Shown piece after piece: positions 25,448 through 35,115 of a stretch of 64,000 bases of DNA (its first letter is position 1; the number at the start of each line of letters is the position of its first letter). Made by a program: the position numbers and the translations under genes. The notes below the pieces were generated by a model. It ran no database searches. It saw nothing but the letters and a program-made list of their open reading frames with translations, and was not told the origin of the DNA. Origin of the DNA: Salinicoccus kekensis (GTDB lineage: Bacteria; Bacillota; Bacilli; Staphylococcales; Salinicoccaceae); NCBI RefSeq assembly GCF_900220995.1, contig NZ_OBQF01000004.1, forward strand, positions 62,001 to 126,000. The letters are read 5' to 3'.

Positions 25448-26554
25448 TCACTCCACTTTTAAAATCGACTGATAGATGATTTCAGAGCCATTTTCCAGTG
25501 CATCATGATCAAATGTCATATCCGGATGGTGGAGCCCCGGCTTCAAGTCACATCCGAGTCCGATCATGGCACCCTTCAATTCAGGGTATTTCACGGTGTA
25601 GTAATGGAAATCGTCCCCGCCGGTCGTCATGATCGGCTCCATCAGGTTTTCTTCACCCAGCGCTTCGAGGATGCCTTCCCTTAAGAACTGGATCGCTTCA
25701 TCATTACTCTCACTCGCGACGATGCTTGAAAATTCCTGATCTTCGATGGATACACCGTAAAAATCTTCGACATACTCCAGTATTTTGAATACGCGGTTTT
25801 TCAAGTTATCCATCTCTTCATTCGTCTGTGCGCGCAGATCGATGCCGCACTCAGCGATTCCCGGGATGATGTTCAGGGATTTCCCCCCTGAGAGGAACTT
25901 CGTCATCTTGACCGATGAAGGGATGACCGGATTGATATGGATCTTGGAGAGCATATTGACGATATCCGCCCCGATCTCGATCGCATTATGGTTCAGGTGC
26001 GGACGTGCCCCGTGGGCATCCTCACCGACTATCCTGAACTGGAGGGATGCAGCCGAGCCATGCTCGATGCTCGGCGAAGCCTCACCCATCGCCGCTTCTT
26101 CTATCGGCCGGAGATGGATGCCGAACAGGTAATCCAAGTCTTCTATGATCCCCTCCTCCGCGACGGCAAGCGCCCCGGTGCCCAATTCCTCGGCAGGCTG
26201 GAAGATGAACCTCACACCCCGCGACTCCAGAGCTTCATGATCTTTAAGTTTCAGCATCGCCCCGACCACCATGCCGGTATGCGCATCATGCCCGCATGAA
26301 TGATTCGCACGCTTCACCCCGTCCACTTCCTGATAAAGCGCATCGATGTCCGCCCGCACACCGATCTTCGGATGGTCGCCATCAAAAGTGCCCATGTCAC
26401 AGTATAAGCCGGTTATATTTTTAAACTTCACCGGTTCGAACCCTTCAGCTTTCAAATACTCGAATATATAATCCGTCGTTTCATATTCCTCATTGCTCAG
26501 TTCCGGATTTTCATGAATATGGTGGAACACTTCAAGAATTTTTTCAGTACTCAT
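25448..26554 (-). CDS. M20-family N-acyl-amino acid amidohydrolase
   Basis: A 368-residue binuclear-zinc amidohydrolase of the M20D (aminoacylase/AbgB/HipO) group. Visible elements are HHIHENPELSNEEYET, the metal block GVRADIDALYQ with the first Asp, NHSCGHDAHTGM with the bridging Cys-Gly-His-Asp, and FQPAEELGTGA with the Glu pair; the dimerisation domain begins near 175 and the final His is in GLHHPDMTFDHD. It removes an acyl group from an amino acid. It is divergent from a YfcC carrier and a racemase of the N-succinylamino acid family, which suggests shared substrates. The start is ATG 26554. Confidence 0.88.
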   Translation of the reverse strand: MSTEKILEVFHHIHENPELSNEEYETTDYIFEYLKAEGFEPVKFKNITGLYCDMGTFDGDHPKIGVRADIDALYQEVDGVKRANHSCGHDAHTGMVVGAMLKLKDHEALESRGVRFIFQPAEELGTGALAVAEEGIIEDLDYLFGIHLRPIEEAAMGEASPSIEHGSAASLQFRIVGEDAHGARPHLNHNAIEIGADIVNMLSKIHINPVIPSSVKMTKFLSGGKSLNIIPGIAECGIDLRAQTNEEMDNLKNRVFKILEYVEDFYGVSIEDQEFSSIVASESNDEAIQFLREGILEALGEENLMEPIMTTGGDDFHYYTVKYPELKGAMIGLGCDLKPGLHHPDMTFDHDALENGSEIIYQSILKVE

Positions 26555-26644
26555 CAAAAATTCCTTTCCAAAATTATTTGTATTATCAAACTATTATACT
26601 TAATATATACTTATGTAATTTTAAATTCAATATGGAGGGATTAT

Positions 26645-28066
26645 ATGCCTGATGAAAAAGAAAAAGGCACGAAGACATCCAGATGGTTGAAACTCCCTGA
26701 TGCATACGGGATTTTATTCTTCTTCCTCGTACTTGCTGCAATAGCGACTTACCTTATACCCGCGGGGGAATTTCAGACTGAGGAGTCCGCAGAAGGAATA
26801 GACATCATTGTTCCGGGAACCTTCAGCGTCATCGATTCCAATCCTGCAGGCTTCCTTGATGTATTCCAAGCCATCGTCACCGGCTTGGTATCGACCGCCG
26901 ATCTGATATTTCTGGTACTGATCATCGGTGGAGTGTTTGCAGTTATTGAAAAGACAGGGGCCATCGATGCCATGGTCACAAAAATCATCAAAGTGACCGA
27001 GAACAGGGAATGGCTTCTGATTGTTGTAATCATGTTTGTGTTTTCTGTTTTCGGCACCCTCGGCATCATTGTCAATGCCGTCATCGCCTTCATCCCGCTT
27101 GGAATTATACTGGCGAGATCAATGCGCATGGATGCGATTATCGGTGTATCCATCATCTATCTGGGTGCCTACGTCGGATTCGCCGTCGCCATACTTGATC
27201 CACTGACAGTTGGATTCGCTCAGGAGATTGCGGGCATTCCCCTCTTCTCAGGCGCGCCGGAGCGAAGCGTAATGTACGCCATCACCCTGATTGTCACGAT
27301 GATTTACGTCATCATGTATTCCAGAAAATTGAAGAGGGATCAGCACGGCGGTATCCTCAAGGATAATCCTTTCCCAAGGGAAAACTCAGAGGAACTGACG
27401 GTCGGAAAGCAGAAGATGAAGCCGGTACATATTCTGGTCCTTCTCACTTTGTTCCTTGGTATTGCAGCTTATGTCACTGGTGTATTCGTTGCTGAATGGA
27501 ACCTCCAGGAAATGGCAGCAGTCTTCCTCGTCATCATGGTTGTCACTGCCATCATTGGCCGCATTGATATCAACAGTATGGTGAGTTCCTTCATCCAAGG
27601 AGCGCAGGGTGTGCTCTATGGGGCCTTGATCATAGGCATGGCACGTTCCATTGTCGTGATTTTGGAAGATGGCAGAATCCTTGATACTGTGGTCAATGGC
27701 ATGGCTGTCATGATGGAGCCGTTTTCGAGTACGATGGGAGCGATCATGATGCTTATCGGTAACGGACTCTTCAACCTCGTCGTCACTTCAGGCAGCGGAC
27801 AGGCTGCAATTGTCATGCCGATACTCGGACCACTCGCGGATATAATGGATTTCCCAAGGCAGGTGGCCGTCCAGGCTTACACGATGGGAGACGGTTTCAC
27901 CAACATCATCACGCCTTTATCGGGTGTCTTGATGGCAAATCTCGCAATTGCTGGTGTACCGTTTGTAAAATGGGTTAAATTCGCCTTCCCTTTAGTGTTA
28001 ATATGGTATACATTAGGGATTATTTATCTGATTGTACTTGTTGCAATAGATTTTGGACCCGTTTAG
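26645..28066 (+). CDS. YfcC/ArcD-type basic amino acid or dicarboxylate carrier
   Basis: A 473-residue membrane protein with about 11-12 helices of the YfcC (C4-dicarboxylate anaerobic carrier-like) family. Recognisable blocks are LPDAYGILFFFLVLAAIATYLIPAGEF at the start, VIEKTGAIDAMVTKI, and the conserved SGSGQAAIVMPILGPLADIM and GDGFTNIITPLSGVLMANLAIAGVPF near the end. Related proteins take up peptides, amino acids or carboxylates. ATG 26645 follows GGAGGGATTAT. The gene precedes the racemase gene by 10 bp, so the two form an operon. The cargo is inferred to be N-acyl or D-amino acids from context only. Confidence 0.82.
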   Translation: MPDEKEKGTKTSRWLKLPDAYGILFFFLVLAAIATYLIPAGEFQTEESAEGIDIIVPGTFSVIDSNPAGFLDVFQAIVTGLVSTADLIFLVLIIGGVFAVIEKTGAIDAMVTKIIKVTENREWLLIVVIMFVFSVFGTLGIIVNAVIAFIPLGIILARSMRMDAIIGVSIIYLGAYVGFAVAILDPLTVGFAQEIAGIPLFSGAPERSVMYAITLIVTMIYVIMYSRKLKRDQHGGILKDNPFPRENSEELTVGKQKMKPVHILVLLTLFLGIAAYVTGVFVAEWNLQEMAAVFLVIMVVTAIIGRIDINSMVSSFIQGAQGVLYGALIIGMARSIVVILEDGRILDTVVNGMAVMMEPFSSTMGAIMMLIGNGLFNLVVTSGSGQAAIVMPILGPLADIMDFPRQVAVQAYTMGDGFTNIITPLSGVLMANLAIAGVPFVKWVKFAFPLVLIWYTLGIIYLIVLVAIDFGPV

Positions 28067-28076
28067 GAGGAAAATA

Positions 28077-29216
28077 ATGAAGATAAAAGAAATCAGACTG
28101 CATGAACTGGAAATGGAAATGAAGAACCCCTTCACCACAAGTTTCGGCACCCAGACGAAAAGGCACATCACGATCGTCGAGGCGGTGAACACCGATGGCC
28201 TTTCGGGCTTCGGTGAATGTGTCGCGGGTGAAGATCCGCTCTACTCGGAGGAATTCATGGACAGTGCCCTGATCGCCATGAACAAGTACTTCGCACCGCT
28301 CATCGTCCAAAATGAAATCAGCCATCCTGATGAAGTATGGGATTTGTTTGCCCCTTTCAAAAAGAACAATATGGCCAAGTCCGGCATTGAAGGTGCCGTG
28401 TGGGATCTGTATGCCAAAGAGAATGGCATGACACTCGCCGAAGCTGTCGGAGGCGGGAAGACTGAAGTCGATGTCGGCATCTCTTTGGGGCTCGAGGACA
28501 CGGATGAGCTGCTGCTTGAGAAAATTCAGGAGAAGGTCGATGAAGGCTATAAACGCATCAAGGTAAAAATAAAACCCGGACGCGATGTACCGATGATCCG
28601 CAGGGTGAGGGCGAATTTCCCTGACATCCCGCTGATGGTCGACGCCAATTCCGCCTATACACTGGATGACATCGAGCTGCTGAAAGCGCTGGATGAATTT
28701 GATCTGATGATGATTGAACAGCCCCTTGCGGCCGGCGATATCGTTGATCATGCGAAACTGCAAAAAGAGCTCAAGACACCGATCTGCCTGGATGAAAGCA
28801 TTGACAGCTTCCAGGCGGCTGCAGCGGCCATCGAACTCGGCAGCTGTGAAATCATCAACGTCAAAGTCGGACGCGTCGGCGGCATCACGCAGTCGAAGAG
28901 GATTCATGACCTTGCCGCGAAACACGATATCCCGCTATGGTGCGGCGGTATGCTCGAAGCTGGTGTCGGCAGATTGCACAACATCGCAATCACCACACTC
29001 TCGAACTTCACATTGCCGGGTGACACCGCAAGCTCCAGCCGTTACTGGGAAGAAGATATCATCACTCCTGAAGTCGTGGCCGAACAAGGCGTCGTCCAGG
29101 TGAGTGACAAGCCCGGAATCGGTGCAGAAGTCGATTTCACCAAGATGGAAAAATATTTGAAACAGACAATAATAATCACAGAAGAAGATGCACCGGATAT
29201 GGTCTTCTTCAATTGA
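28077..29216 (+). CDS. menC: o-Succinylbenzoate synthase / N-succinylamino acid racemase (enolase superfamily)
   Basis: A 379-residue enolase-superfamily enzyme of the MenC-2/NSAR group. The capping domain occupies about 1-120. The barrel carries the base pair Lys162/Lys164 in KVKIKPG, metal ligands in VDANSAY (Asp), MIEQPL (Glu) and CLDES (Asp), and the second catalytic Lys in NVKVGRVGG. GGMLEAGVGR is typical of this group. These enzymes make o-succinylbenzoate for menaquinone or racemise N-succinylamino acids. No other men gene is nearby, whereas an amidohydrolase and a carrier are, which favours the racemase role. The start is ATG 28077 after AGGAGGAAAATA. Confidence 0.85.
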   Translation: MKIKEIRLHELEMEMKNPFTTSFGTQTKRHITIVEAVNTDGLSGFGECVAGEDPLYSEEFMDSALIAMNKYFAPLIVQNEISHPDEVWDLFAPFKKNNMAKSGIEGAVWDLYAKENGMTLAEAVGGGKTEVDVGISLGLEDTDELLLEKIQEKVDEGYKRIKVKIKPGRDVPMIRRVRANFPDIPLMVDANSAYTLDDIELLKALDEFDLMMIEQPLAAGDIVDHAKLQKELKTPICLDESIDSFQAAAAAIELGSCEIINVKVGRVGGITQSKRIHDLAAKHDIPLWCGGMLEAGVGRLHNIAITTLSNFTLPGDTASSSRYWEEDIITPEVVAEQGVVQVSDKPGIGAEVDFTKMEKYLKQTIIITEEDAPDMVFFN

Positions 29217-29230
29217 TTTAGGAATTAGAA

Positions 29231-29262
29231 AAAGGCATAACCCACTTCGGGTTATGCCTTTA
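29231..29262 (+). terminator. Terminator of the carrier-racemase operon
   Basis: AAAGGCATAACCC and GGGTTATGCCTTT form a 13-bp stem with loop ACTTC. Confidence 0.88.
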
Positions 29263-29318
29263 ATATTTGGAAATATGTATGGATTGTCTGTACCGGCCAA
29301 ACGAAATACCAATTGGCC

Positions 29319-29508
29319 GATAGGAGCGTCTATCGCTCACTCAAACATTCCAATGAGCGATAGACAAGCCCCGTCACTCACTCAGACAGCCCAATGAGCG
29401 ATAGACAAGCTCCGTCGCTCACTCAGACAGCCCAATGAGCGATAGACAAGCCCCATCGCTCACTCAGACAGCCCAATGAGCGATGGAAAGGCCCCATCAG
29501 CTCACCCG
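29319..29508. repeat. Tandem array of 41-bp units with internal dyads
   Basis: Three full 41-bp units start at 29351, 29392 and 29433. A divergent fourth begins at 29474 and a degenerate unit lies at 29319-29350. Each unit reads CAATGAGCGATAGACAAG, a variable CCCC(G/A)TC, then (A/G)CTCACTCAGACAGCC. GAGCGA and TCGCTC form a perfect 6-bp dyad around a 13-nt loop in the 29392 and 29433 units. The last copy runs into the stop codon of the convergent lysE-family gene. No reading frame is apparent. The design matches the 51-bp array although the sequence does not. Confidence 0.88.
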
Positions 29509-30152
29509 AAAAATATCGTCCGGAGGCCGAACAGAATGATGATCAGACCGGCGCCTTTGCTGAGCCAGTTTTGAAATACATAGGATTTCATCCACCGCTT
29601 CAAAAGGTTCACCAGTTCAACGACGAGCAGAAACCATATGATTGAAATCCCGATCAGTATCAGGGCGAGCAGCACAATCTGCTGATTGTACCCAAGCGCC
29701 GTCTCCGCACTCCCCGCCACAAACTGGGGAATGATGGTCATGTATAATATCAATACTTTCGGATTCAACAAGTTTGCAACGAATCCCTGCCTGAATGACT
29801 GCTGGAGGGATTTGCGGCTGACGGGTGCACTTAGGGTGTCGATATGTTCAAGCGACTGACGGGGGACGAGCACGCCTGCGCGCATGCTCTGCACCCCGAT
29901 ATAGATCAGATACAAAGCCCCGGCGTATTTGATCGCGTTGAACAAAAGGGGTGAACCGGCGATGATGACCGCGAGCCCCACCACAGATATCACGAGCCAG
30001 AACAGGTGTCCCGCAATGATGCCGGCAAGCGTGACGCGTCCCGCTGATCTGCTCAACGCAAGCGTATTCTTCATGATGATCATCATATCCGCACCTGGCA
30101 CCATCGCAAGCACGGTGACGACGATCACATACGATATCAGCTGTTCCAGCAA
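29502..30152 (-). CDS. LysE/RhtB-family amino acid exporter
   Basis: A 216-residue exporter with six helices. The family signature PGADMMIIMKNTLALSRSAGRVTLAGIIAGHLFW is at residues 17-50, and NLLNPKVLILYMTIIPQF follows near 130. These proteins export amino acids such as lysine, threonine or homoserine lactone. I chose TTG 30152 because GAGGTG is six bases upstream; GTG 30161 overlaps that site. The phosphoesterase gene upstream ends 18 bp away on the same strand. Its final codon lies at the edge of the 41-bp repeat array. Cargo unknown. Confidence 0.87.
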   Translation of the reverse strand: MLEQLISYVIVVTVLAMVPGADMMIIMKNTLALSRSAGRVTLAGIIAGHLFWLVISVVGLAVIIAGSPLLFNAIKYAGALYLIYIGVQSMRAGVLVPRQSLEHIDTLSAPVSRKSLQQSFRQGFVANLLNPKVLILYMTIIPQFVAGSAETALGYNQQIVLLALILIGISIIWFLLVVELVNLLKRWMKSYVFQNWLSKGAGLIIILFGLRTIFFG

Positions 30153-30170
30153 TCCACACACCTCATTTGA

Positions 30171-31010
30171 TCATTTTTTCCTTAAAGTCAGCACCACTAT
30201 TTCAGGATGGTTGAAGACCCTGAACGGGAATCTGCTGTTGCCGAGTCCCCTGCTGACCGACAATGCCGTTCCGTACATCTTATGCATGCCTTCTGCGTAC
30301 TTTGGCAAAATGCCTTGATGCGGCGAGTAAAGTCCGCCGACGAATGGCAGGCGGATCTGTCCACCATGGGCGTGGCCTGAGAGCACCAGATCTATATCAT
30401 ATTTCACATATGTCAGGAACAGCTCTGGCCTGTGGGACATGAGGATGGTGAAATAATCTGAAATATTCTCCATCCTGTGCCTCAAAAGCTTATCAAACCG
30501 CAGATTCACATCGGAATATACTTCGTTCCCGAGAAACCATGGATCCGGCATTCCCACCACATTCATGGCTTGTCCGTCCTTCACCAGCTGCACCGAAGTG
30601 TCACTTAAATTCATCATGTCGGACTTCTCTATATACTTCTTCAGTTTTTTCCATTTTTTATAATGGGCTTCGTGGTTCCCCGTCACATAATAGACCGGCC
30701 CGATTTTCGTGAGTTTCCGGATGAATGATTTCGACCTGCCGAGGTTCGGGGTCCGCCTGTCGATGACATCCCCGGTCATCATGATCACATCACCGTCGGC
30801 CCCTCTGACTTGGTCCAATAAATGACGCGCCCTCCAGCCGAACCATCCATTGTGGTAATCGGAGACATGGACGATACGGAAGCCTTCAAATGCCTCAGGC
30901 AGTTTTTCACTGTGGAATTCCCGCTCCGTCACCTGGATTTCTTTATCTTCTTTATATAAAAAGCGGCTCACCGCAATCAAAAAACCTAACAAGAATGCAT
31001 ATTTTTTCAT
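30171..31010 (-). CDS. Calcineurin-like metallophosphoesterase (YaeI/YkuE type)
   Basis: A 279-residue protein with an N-terminal hydrophobic anchor (about 3-16) and a binuclear phosphoesterase core. Metal motifs appear in order: VHVSDYHNGW (Asp-x-His), MMTGDVIDRR (Gly-Asp), YVTGNHEAHY (Gly-Asn-His-Glu), LMSHRPELF and SGHAHGGQIRLP (Gly-His-x-His). The layout resembles YkuE/YaeI membrane-associated phosphodiesterases, some of which act on UDP-diacylglucosamine or related lipids. The substrate here is unknown. The start is ATG 31010 after AGGGGA. Confidence 0.85.
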   Translation of the reverse strand: MKKYAFLLGFLIAVSRFLYKEDKEIQVTEREFHSEKLPEAFEGFRIVHVSDYHNGWFGWRARHLLDQVRGADGDVIMMTGDVIDRRTPNLGRSKSFIRKLTKIGPVYYVTGNHEAHYKKWKKLKKYIEKSDMMNLSDTSVQLVKDGQAMNVVGMPDPWFLGNEVYSDVNLRFDKLLRHRMENISDYFTILMSHRPELFLTYVKYDIDLVLSGHAHGGQIRLPFVGGLYSPHQGILPKYAEGMHKMYGTALSVSRGLGNSRFPFRVFNHPEIVVLTLRKK

Positions 31011-31062
31011 AATGATATCCCCTGGATCAAATAATACTAATCTTACCACTATTCGGTGCACA

Positions 31063-31088
31063 ATAAAAAGCCCGTTTTCACCGGGCTT
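31063..31088 (-). terminator. Terminator after the CorC-like gene
   Basis: AAGCCCG and CGGGCTT with a 7-nt loop; T-run on the minus strand just after the stop at 31093. Confidence 0.8.
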
Positions 31089-31092
31089 CGGT

Positions 31093-32361
31093 TCATCTGT
31101 AATTTACATCCGCCTCTTCGTCTCCCTGCGGCTGTTCCTTCAAGATCCGGATGGTCCGGATCGTCTGATTTTCCATCACCATGACTTCAAACCTGAGCCC
31201 GAGTGCCTCATTCCGGAACACATCCCCCTGCACCGGGATATCGTTGAACTCTTTGAAAAGATAACCTGAAAGAGTGTCTTCTTCCTCAGGTATTTCCGTA
31301 TCGAACTGAGTGTTCAGACGGTGCAGTGTAATCCTTCCGTCACAGATGATTTCATCCTCCGTCATTTTATCGACAAGGGCATCGCTTCTGACATCCGTTT
31401 CGTCTTCTATATCGAAGCCGAGCATGTTTTCGATGATATCTTCATGTGTGACGATGCCTTCGGTACCGCCGTATTCATCCAGTACAATCGCAAGGTGGCG
31501 CCTCTCCTTCGTCATTTTCCTCAAGACGTTCTCCACCGAGTCAAACTCCTTTACAGTCAGCGGATCCGTATCCGAAAAGTCCAGGAGATCCTTCTCCGGA
31601 TGGAGTGACCATTTCAAAAGGTACTTCGTATGGAAGACGCCGACGATATCATCAAGGTTCTCGCCGTATATGGGATATCTTGTGTGCATGAGGTTCACCA
31701 CCGTATCCACCACTTCGTCATAAGGGGTTCCCACCTTGATGGCGTCCATCTCGGTCCGCGGAGTCGACATGATATCTTTGACATTCAGATCCCGGAAATC
31801 GAGGATACCTTTAATCCTGTTCGTTTCCCGGCCTTTCAAGACACCTTCTGCATTCGCTATATCGATCAGGTTCACGAGCTCATCCTTGGAGACGGTCCAG
31901 GCCGGCTGCTCCCCCCTGGATAATATCTTGGTGATATTGTCCGTCAGGAAATTCAGGATGACCGTCACCGGCTTGAGGATGATGATGACAAGCCTTATGA
32001 TCGGCATGACCAGGTAGGACACCCTCTCCGGGAAGGCTGCGGCAATGGATTTGGGCACGACTTCAGCGAATAAAATGATGGTGACCGTCAGTACGGCACT
32101 GGCCGCCGCCACGTTCCAGCCGTAATCCAGTGCCAATATCGTCACCAGTGTCGGCAGAATGATATTGGAAATATTGTTGCCAATCAGGATCGTCGTGATG
32201 AATTCACTCGGCCTTGAGACGATGCCCATCAATCTCGCCGCCTTCATATCCCCGTCCTGCACCTTGGCCTGCAGCTTCACTTTATCGACTGCGGTCAGTG
32301 CCGTCTCACTGCCGGAGAAGAACAGCGAGGTGAGTAATAATATGATGATCAAAATGATCAA
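31093..32361 (-). CDS. HlyC/CorC (CNNM) family membrane protein
   Basis: A 422-residue protein in the order DUF21 transmembrane domain (about 1-190, with FFSGSETALTAVDKVKLQAK), paired CBS domains (about 205-325, DIMSTPRTEMDAIK and LAIVLDEYGGTEGIVTHEDIIENMLG), and a C-terminal CorC_HlyC domain (about 340-415). Family members are linked to magnesium and cobalt efflux. The start is TTG 32361, preceded by AGGGGGAACTTCT, since the first in-frame ATG is much further in. It is followed by a terminator and forms its own unit. Confidence 0.9.
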   Translation of the reverse strand: MIILIIILLLTSLFFSGSETALTAVDKVKLQAKVQDGDMKAARLMGIVSRPSEFITTILIGNNISNIILPTLVTILALDYGWNVAAASAVLTVTIILFAEVVPKSIAAAFPERVSYLVMPIIRLVIIILKPVTVILNFLTDNITKILSRGEQPAWTVSKDELVNLIDIANAEGVLKGRETNRIKGILDFRDLNVKDIMSTPRTEMDAIKVGTPYDEVVDTVVNLMHTRYPIYGENLDDIVGVFHTKYLLKWSLHPEKDLLDFSDTDPLTVKEFDSVENVLRKMTKERRHLAIVLDEYGGTEGIVTHEDIIENMLGFDIEDETDVRSDALVDKMTEDEIICDGRITLHRLNTQFDTEIPEEEDTLSGYLFKEFNDIPVQGDVFRNEALGLRFEVMVMENQTIRTIRILKEQPQGDEEADVNYR

Positions 32362-32427
32362 AAGAAGTTCCCCCTTCGCGGATTAAACGATTCAAACATA
32401 TTTCTTCAATTATAACAGATATGAAAC

Positions 32428-32461
32428 AAAAATAAGCCTGCATCCTTAAAAGATGCAGGCT
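32428..32461 (-). terminator. Terminator of the copper operon
   Basis: AGCCTGCATC and GATGCAGGCT form a 10-bp stem with a 7-nt loop and a TATTTTT tail on the minus strand, just beyond copZ. Confidence 0.9.
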
Positions 32462-32469
32462 CATTTCCA

Positions 32470-32679
32470 TTATTTCACTACATCGTAGCCCTGGTCTTCA
32501 ATCGCTTCATTCATTTCTTCAACAGTCACTTTATCTTCTTCATATTCCACGGAAACTTCATTGGCCGACAGGTCCACTTCCGCTTTGCCGACGCCTGACA
32601 GTTTCCCGAGTGCGCCTTCCACTGCACTCTTGCAGTGCCCGCAAGTCATGCCTTCCACTTTGATTGATGTTGTATTCAT
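32470..32679 (-). CDS. copZ: Copper chaperone CopZ
   Basis: A 69-residue heavy-metal-associated domain with the Cu(I)-binding motif GMTCGHC near residues 10-16 and the beta-alpha-beta-beta-alpha-beta pattern of the family. It delivers Cu(I) to CopA and to the CsoR repressor. I chose ATG 32679 (MNTTSIKVEGMTC) since GGAGG is nine bases upstream and overlaps the ATG at 32688. It is the last gene of the csoR-copA-copZ operon, 28 bp after copA. Confidence 0.95.
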   Translation of the reverse strand: MNTTSIKVEGMTCGHCKSAVEGALGKLSGVGKAEVDLSANEVSVEYEEDKVTVEEMNEAIEDQGYDVVK

Positions 32680-32707
32680 AAAAATCATCCTCCATTATAT
32701 GATTGGT

Positions 32708-35092
32708 TTAAACTTTAACTCTTCTCAGCCTCAGTGAATTCGTCACGACACTCACCGAACTGAAGGCCATTGCAGCGCCCGCCACCCATGGTGCGAGGAA
32801 GCCGAGTGCAGCAATCGGGATGCCTGCAGTGTTATAGGCGAACGCCCAGAACAGGTTCTGCCTGATGTTCCGGATCGTCTTATGGCTCAGATTGATGGCT
32901 TTTGGAATCAATGTCAGCTCGCCGCCGAGGATGGTGATATCAGCCGCCTCTATCGCCACTTCCGTACCTGTACCGATTGCGATTCCAATATCTGCAGTGA
33001 CCAGTGCCGGTGCATCATTCACACCGTCCCCGACCATCGCAACCGACTTGCCTTCTTCCTGCACTTTTTTGACCTGTGCCGCCTTCTCTTCCGGAAGCAC
33101 TTCCGCAATCACCGTATCAATCCCGACTTCCCTTGCGATGGCTTCCGCCGTGCGGCGGTTGTCGCCGGTCAGCATGATGACCTCAAGCCCCTGGGCCTTC
33201 AGTGCAGTGATGGCTTCTTTCGCCGTATCTTTCACTGTATCCTGTACGGCGACGATGCCCCGGATTTTTTCATTTACGGCAACCAGCATCGCCGTCTTGC
33301 CCTCATATTCATATTGTGTCATTTCTTCATCATATTCATCAACTTCAATGCTCTGATCCTGCATCAGTTTACGTGTGCCGACGAGAATCCGGTCCGCACC
33401 TGCCACCGCTTCGATGCCGTGGCCAGGTATCGCCTTGAAATCTTCCACTTCAGGGATGTCCACTTCCTCTTCGGTGGCGTAGGCGATGATTGCGGAAGCA
33501 AGCGGATGTTCAGAACCTTTTTCCGCTGCCGCCAGCAGCATCAGCGCCCCTTCATCTCCTGTAAAATCGGTGACTTCAGGTCTGCCTTTTGTGATGGTGC
33601 CTGTCTTATCCAGGATGACGGCATCCAGATTATGTGTTTTTTCCAGATGCTCTCCGCCTTTGAACAAGATGCCGTTCTCTGCCCCTTTGCCTGTACCGAC
33701 CATGATTGAAGTCGGTGTTGCAAGGCCGAGGGCACATGGACAGGCGATGACGAGCACCGTAATCGATGCGATCAGTGCCGGCTCAAGATTGTAAGGGGAT
33801 GCGATGAAGTACCAGATCAGAAAAGTCGCTATCGCGATGGCGATCACAATCGGCACGAAATATCCGGAGACGATGTCCGCCATCCGCTGGATCGGCGCCT
33901 TTTTCCCCTGCGCTTCCTCCACCACTTTGATGATGGACTGCAGCGCCGTGTCCTTGCCGACACGGGAAGCTTCAACGATGACGTTGCCGTTCTGGTTGAT
34001 CGTCGAGCCGATCACTTTATCTTCGACGTTTTTTTCAACAGGTATGGATTCCCCTGTCAGCATGGACTCGTCCACAGAGGTGCTGCCTCTGGTGATCATG
34101 CCGTCCACCGGGAACTTCTCACCCGGTTTTACGATCAGTGCATCACCGACTGCAACATCAGCTGCCGGGATCATCACTTCTTCCCCGTTCCTGATGACCC
34201 TGGCCTCTTTCGCCTGCATGTTCATCAGTTCCTTTATCGCACCGGAAGTCTGTGATTTCGCACGGGCTTCCAAATATTTGCCGAAAAGAATCAATGTGAT
34301 GATGATTGCACTCGTTTCAAAATACAAGTGTGGATGGGCAGTCGCACCAGTGAGCCATCTGTATGTCTCGAACAGACTGAAACCGAATGCTGCGGTCGTA
34401 CCCATCGCGACCAGCACATCCATATTGGCACTGAAGCTCTTCAGGCTCTTATAGGCTCCGACGTAAAACTGCCAGCCCAGTATGAACTGCACCGGTGCTG
34501 CGAATGCCAGCTGGAACCACGGGTTCATGAATATTGAAGGCAGGGCGATGCCGAACAGATGATCCAGCATCGTCACGAGAAGCGGCAGCGATAAAAGAGC
34601 CGATATGATGACCTTCCACTTCAGCCGTGATAATTCCTTTTCCTTCTTTTCTTCCCTGGACTCGGCACTCTCTTTTGCCTTGGCCCCGTATCCGAGGTTA
34701 CCGATGCGGTCGATCAAGTCCCTCTCGGTCAGCACATTCGAATTGTACTCGATCACAGCGTTCTCGGTCGCCAGGTTGACTGTCGCACTGGAGACGCCGC
34801 TCGTCTTATTCAGCACTTTTTCGATCCTGTTGGAACACGCCGCACATGTCATGCCGGAAATATCAAACTCCGCTTCGTCGTACTGTACACCGAAGCCAAG
34901 GTTTTCTATCCTGTTTGTGATCTCATCCAAATTGGTGTTGTCCTTATCATAACCAACCGACGCCTGCTCAGTTGCGAGATTGACTTTGGCATCGACACCG
35001 TCCATCTTATTCAGGACCTTTTCAATCCTGCTTGAACAGGATGCACATGTCATGCCGGTTATATTCAATGTAGTATTTTCTTTGCCTGCCAT
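32708..35092 (-). CDS. copA: Copper-exporting P1B-type ATPase CopA
   Basis: A 794-residue Cu(I) pump. Two N-terminal metal-binding domains carry GMTCASC (about 14-20) and GMTCAAC (about 81-87). The membrane core follows with the Cu-binding ACPCALG motif, the actuator TGES, the phosphorylation site DKTGT, GSEHPLA in the nucleotide domain, and GDGVNDAP. Helix 7/8 residues YN and MAFSSVSVV match group 1B-1 (Cu+/Ag+) pumps. It lies 23 bp after csoR, so induction by copper through the CsoR operator is expected. Confidence 0.97.
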   Translation of the reverse strand: MAGKENTTLNITGMTCASCSSRIEKVLNKMDGVDAKVNLATEQASVGYDKDNTNLDEITNRIENLGFGVQYDEAEFDISGMTCAACSNRIEKVLNKTSGVSSATVNLATENAVIEYNSNVLTERDLIDRIGNLGYGAKAKESAESREEKKEKELSRLKWKVIISALLSLPLLVTMLDHLFGIALPSIFMNPWFQLAFAAPVQFILGWQFYVGAYKSLKSFSANMDVLVAMGTTAAFGFSLFETYRWLTGATAHPHLYFETSAIIITLILFGKYLEARAKSQTSGAIKELMNMQAKEARVIRNGEEVMIPAADVAVGDALIVKPGEKFPVDGMITRGSTSVDESMLTGESIPVEKNVEDKVIGSTINQNGNVIVEASRVGKDTALQSIIKVVEEAQGKKAPIQRMADIVSGYFVPIVIAIAIATFLIWYFIASPYNLEPALIASITVLVIACPCALGLATPTSIMVGTGKGAENGILFKGGEHLEKTHNLDAVILDKTGTITKGRPEVTDFTGDEGALMLLAAAEKGSEHPLASAIIAYATEEEVDIPEVEDFKAIPGHGIEAVAGADRILVGTRKLMQDQSIEVDEYDEEMTQYEYEGKTAMLVAVNEKIRGIVAVQDTVKDTAKEAITALKAQGLEVIMLTGDNRRTAEAIAREVGIDTVIAEVLPEEKAAQVKKVQEEGKSVAMVGDGVNDAPALVTADIGIAIGTGTEVAIEAADITILGGELTLIPKAINLSHKTIRNIRQNLFWAFAYNTAGIPIAALGFLAPWVAGAAMAFSSVSVVTNSLRLRRVKV

Positions 35093-35115
35093 TTCCTGCC
35101 CCTCCTTTCACGTGT

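Noticed and set aside
28020..28925. Minus-strand open frame of 301 codons
   Set aside because: Lies wholly opposite the racemase and the end of the carrier gene; no ribosome binding site and no recognisable domain.
29319..29508. CRISPR array
   Set aside because: All 41 bases are conserved between units; there are no unique spacers.
32882..33709. Plus-strand open frame of 275 codons
   Set aside because: Shadow of copA, whose motifs are complete on the other strand.
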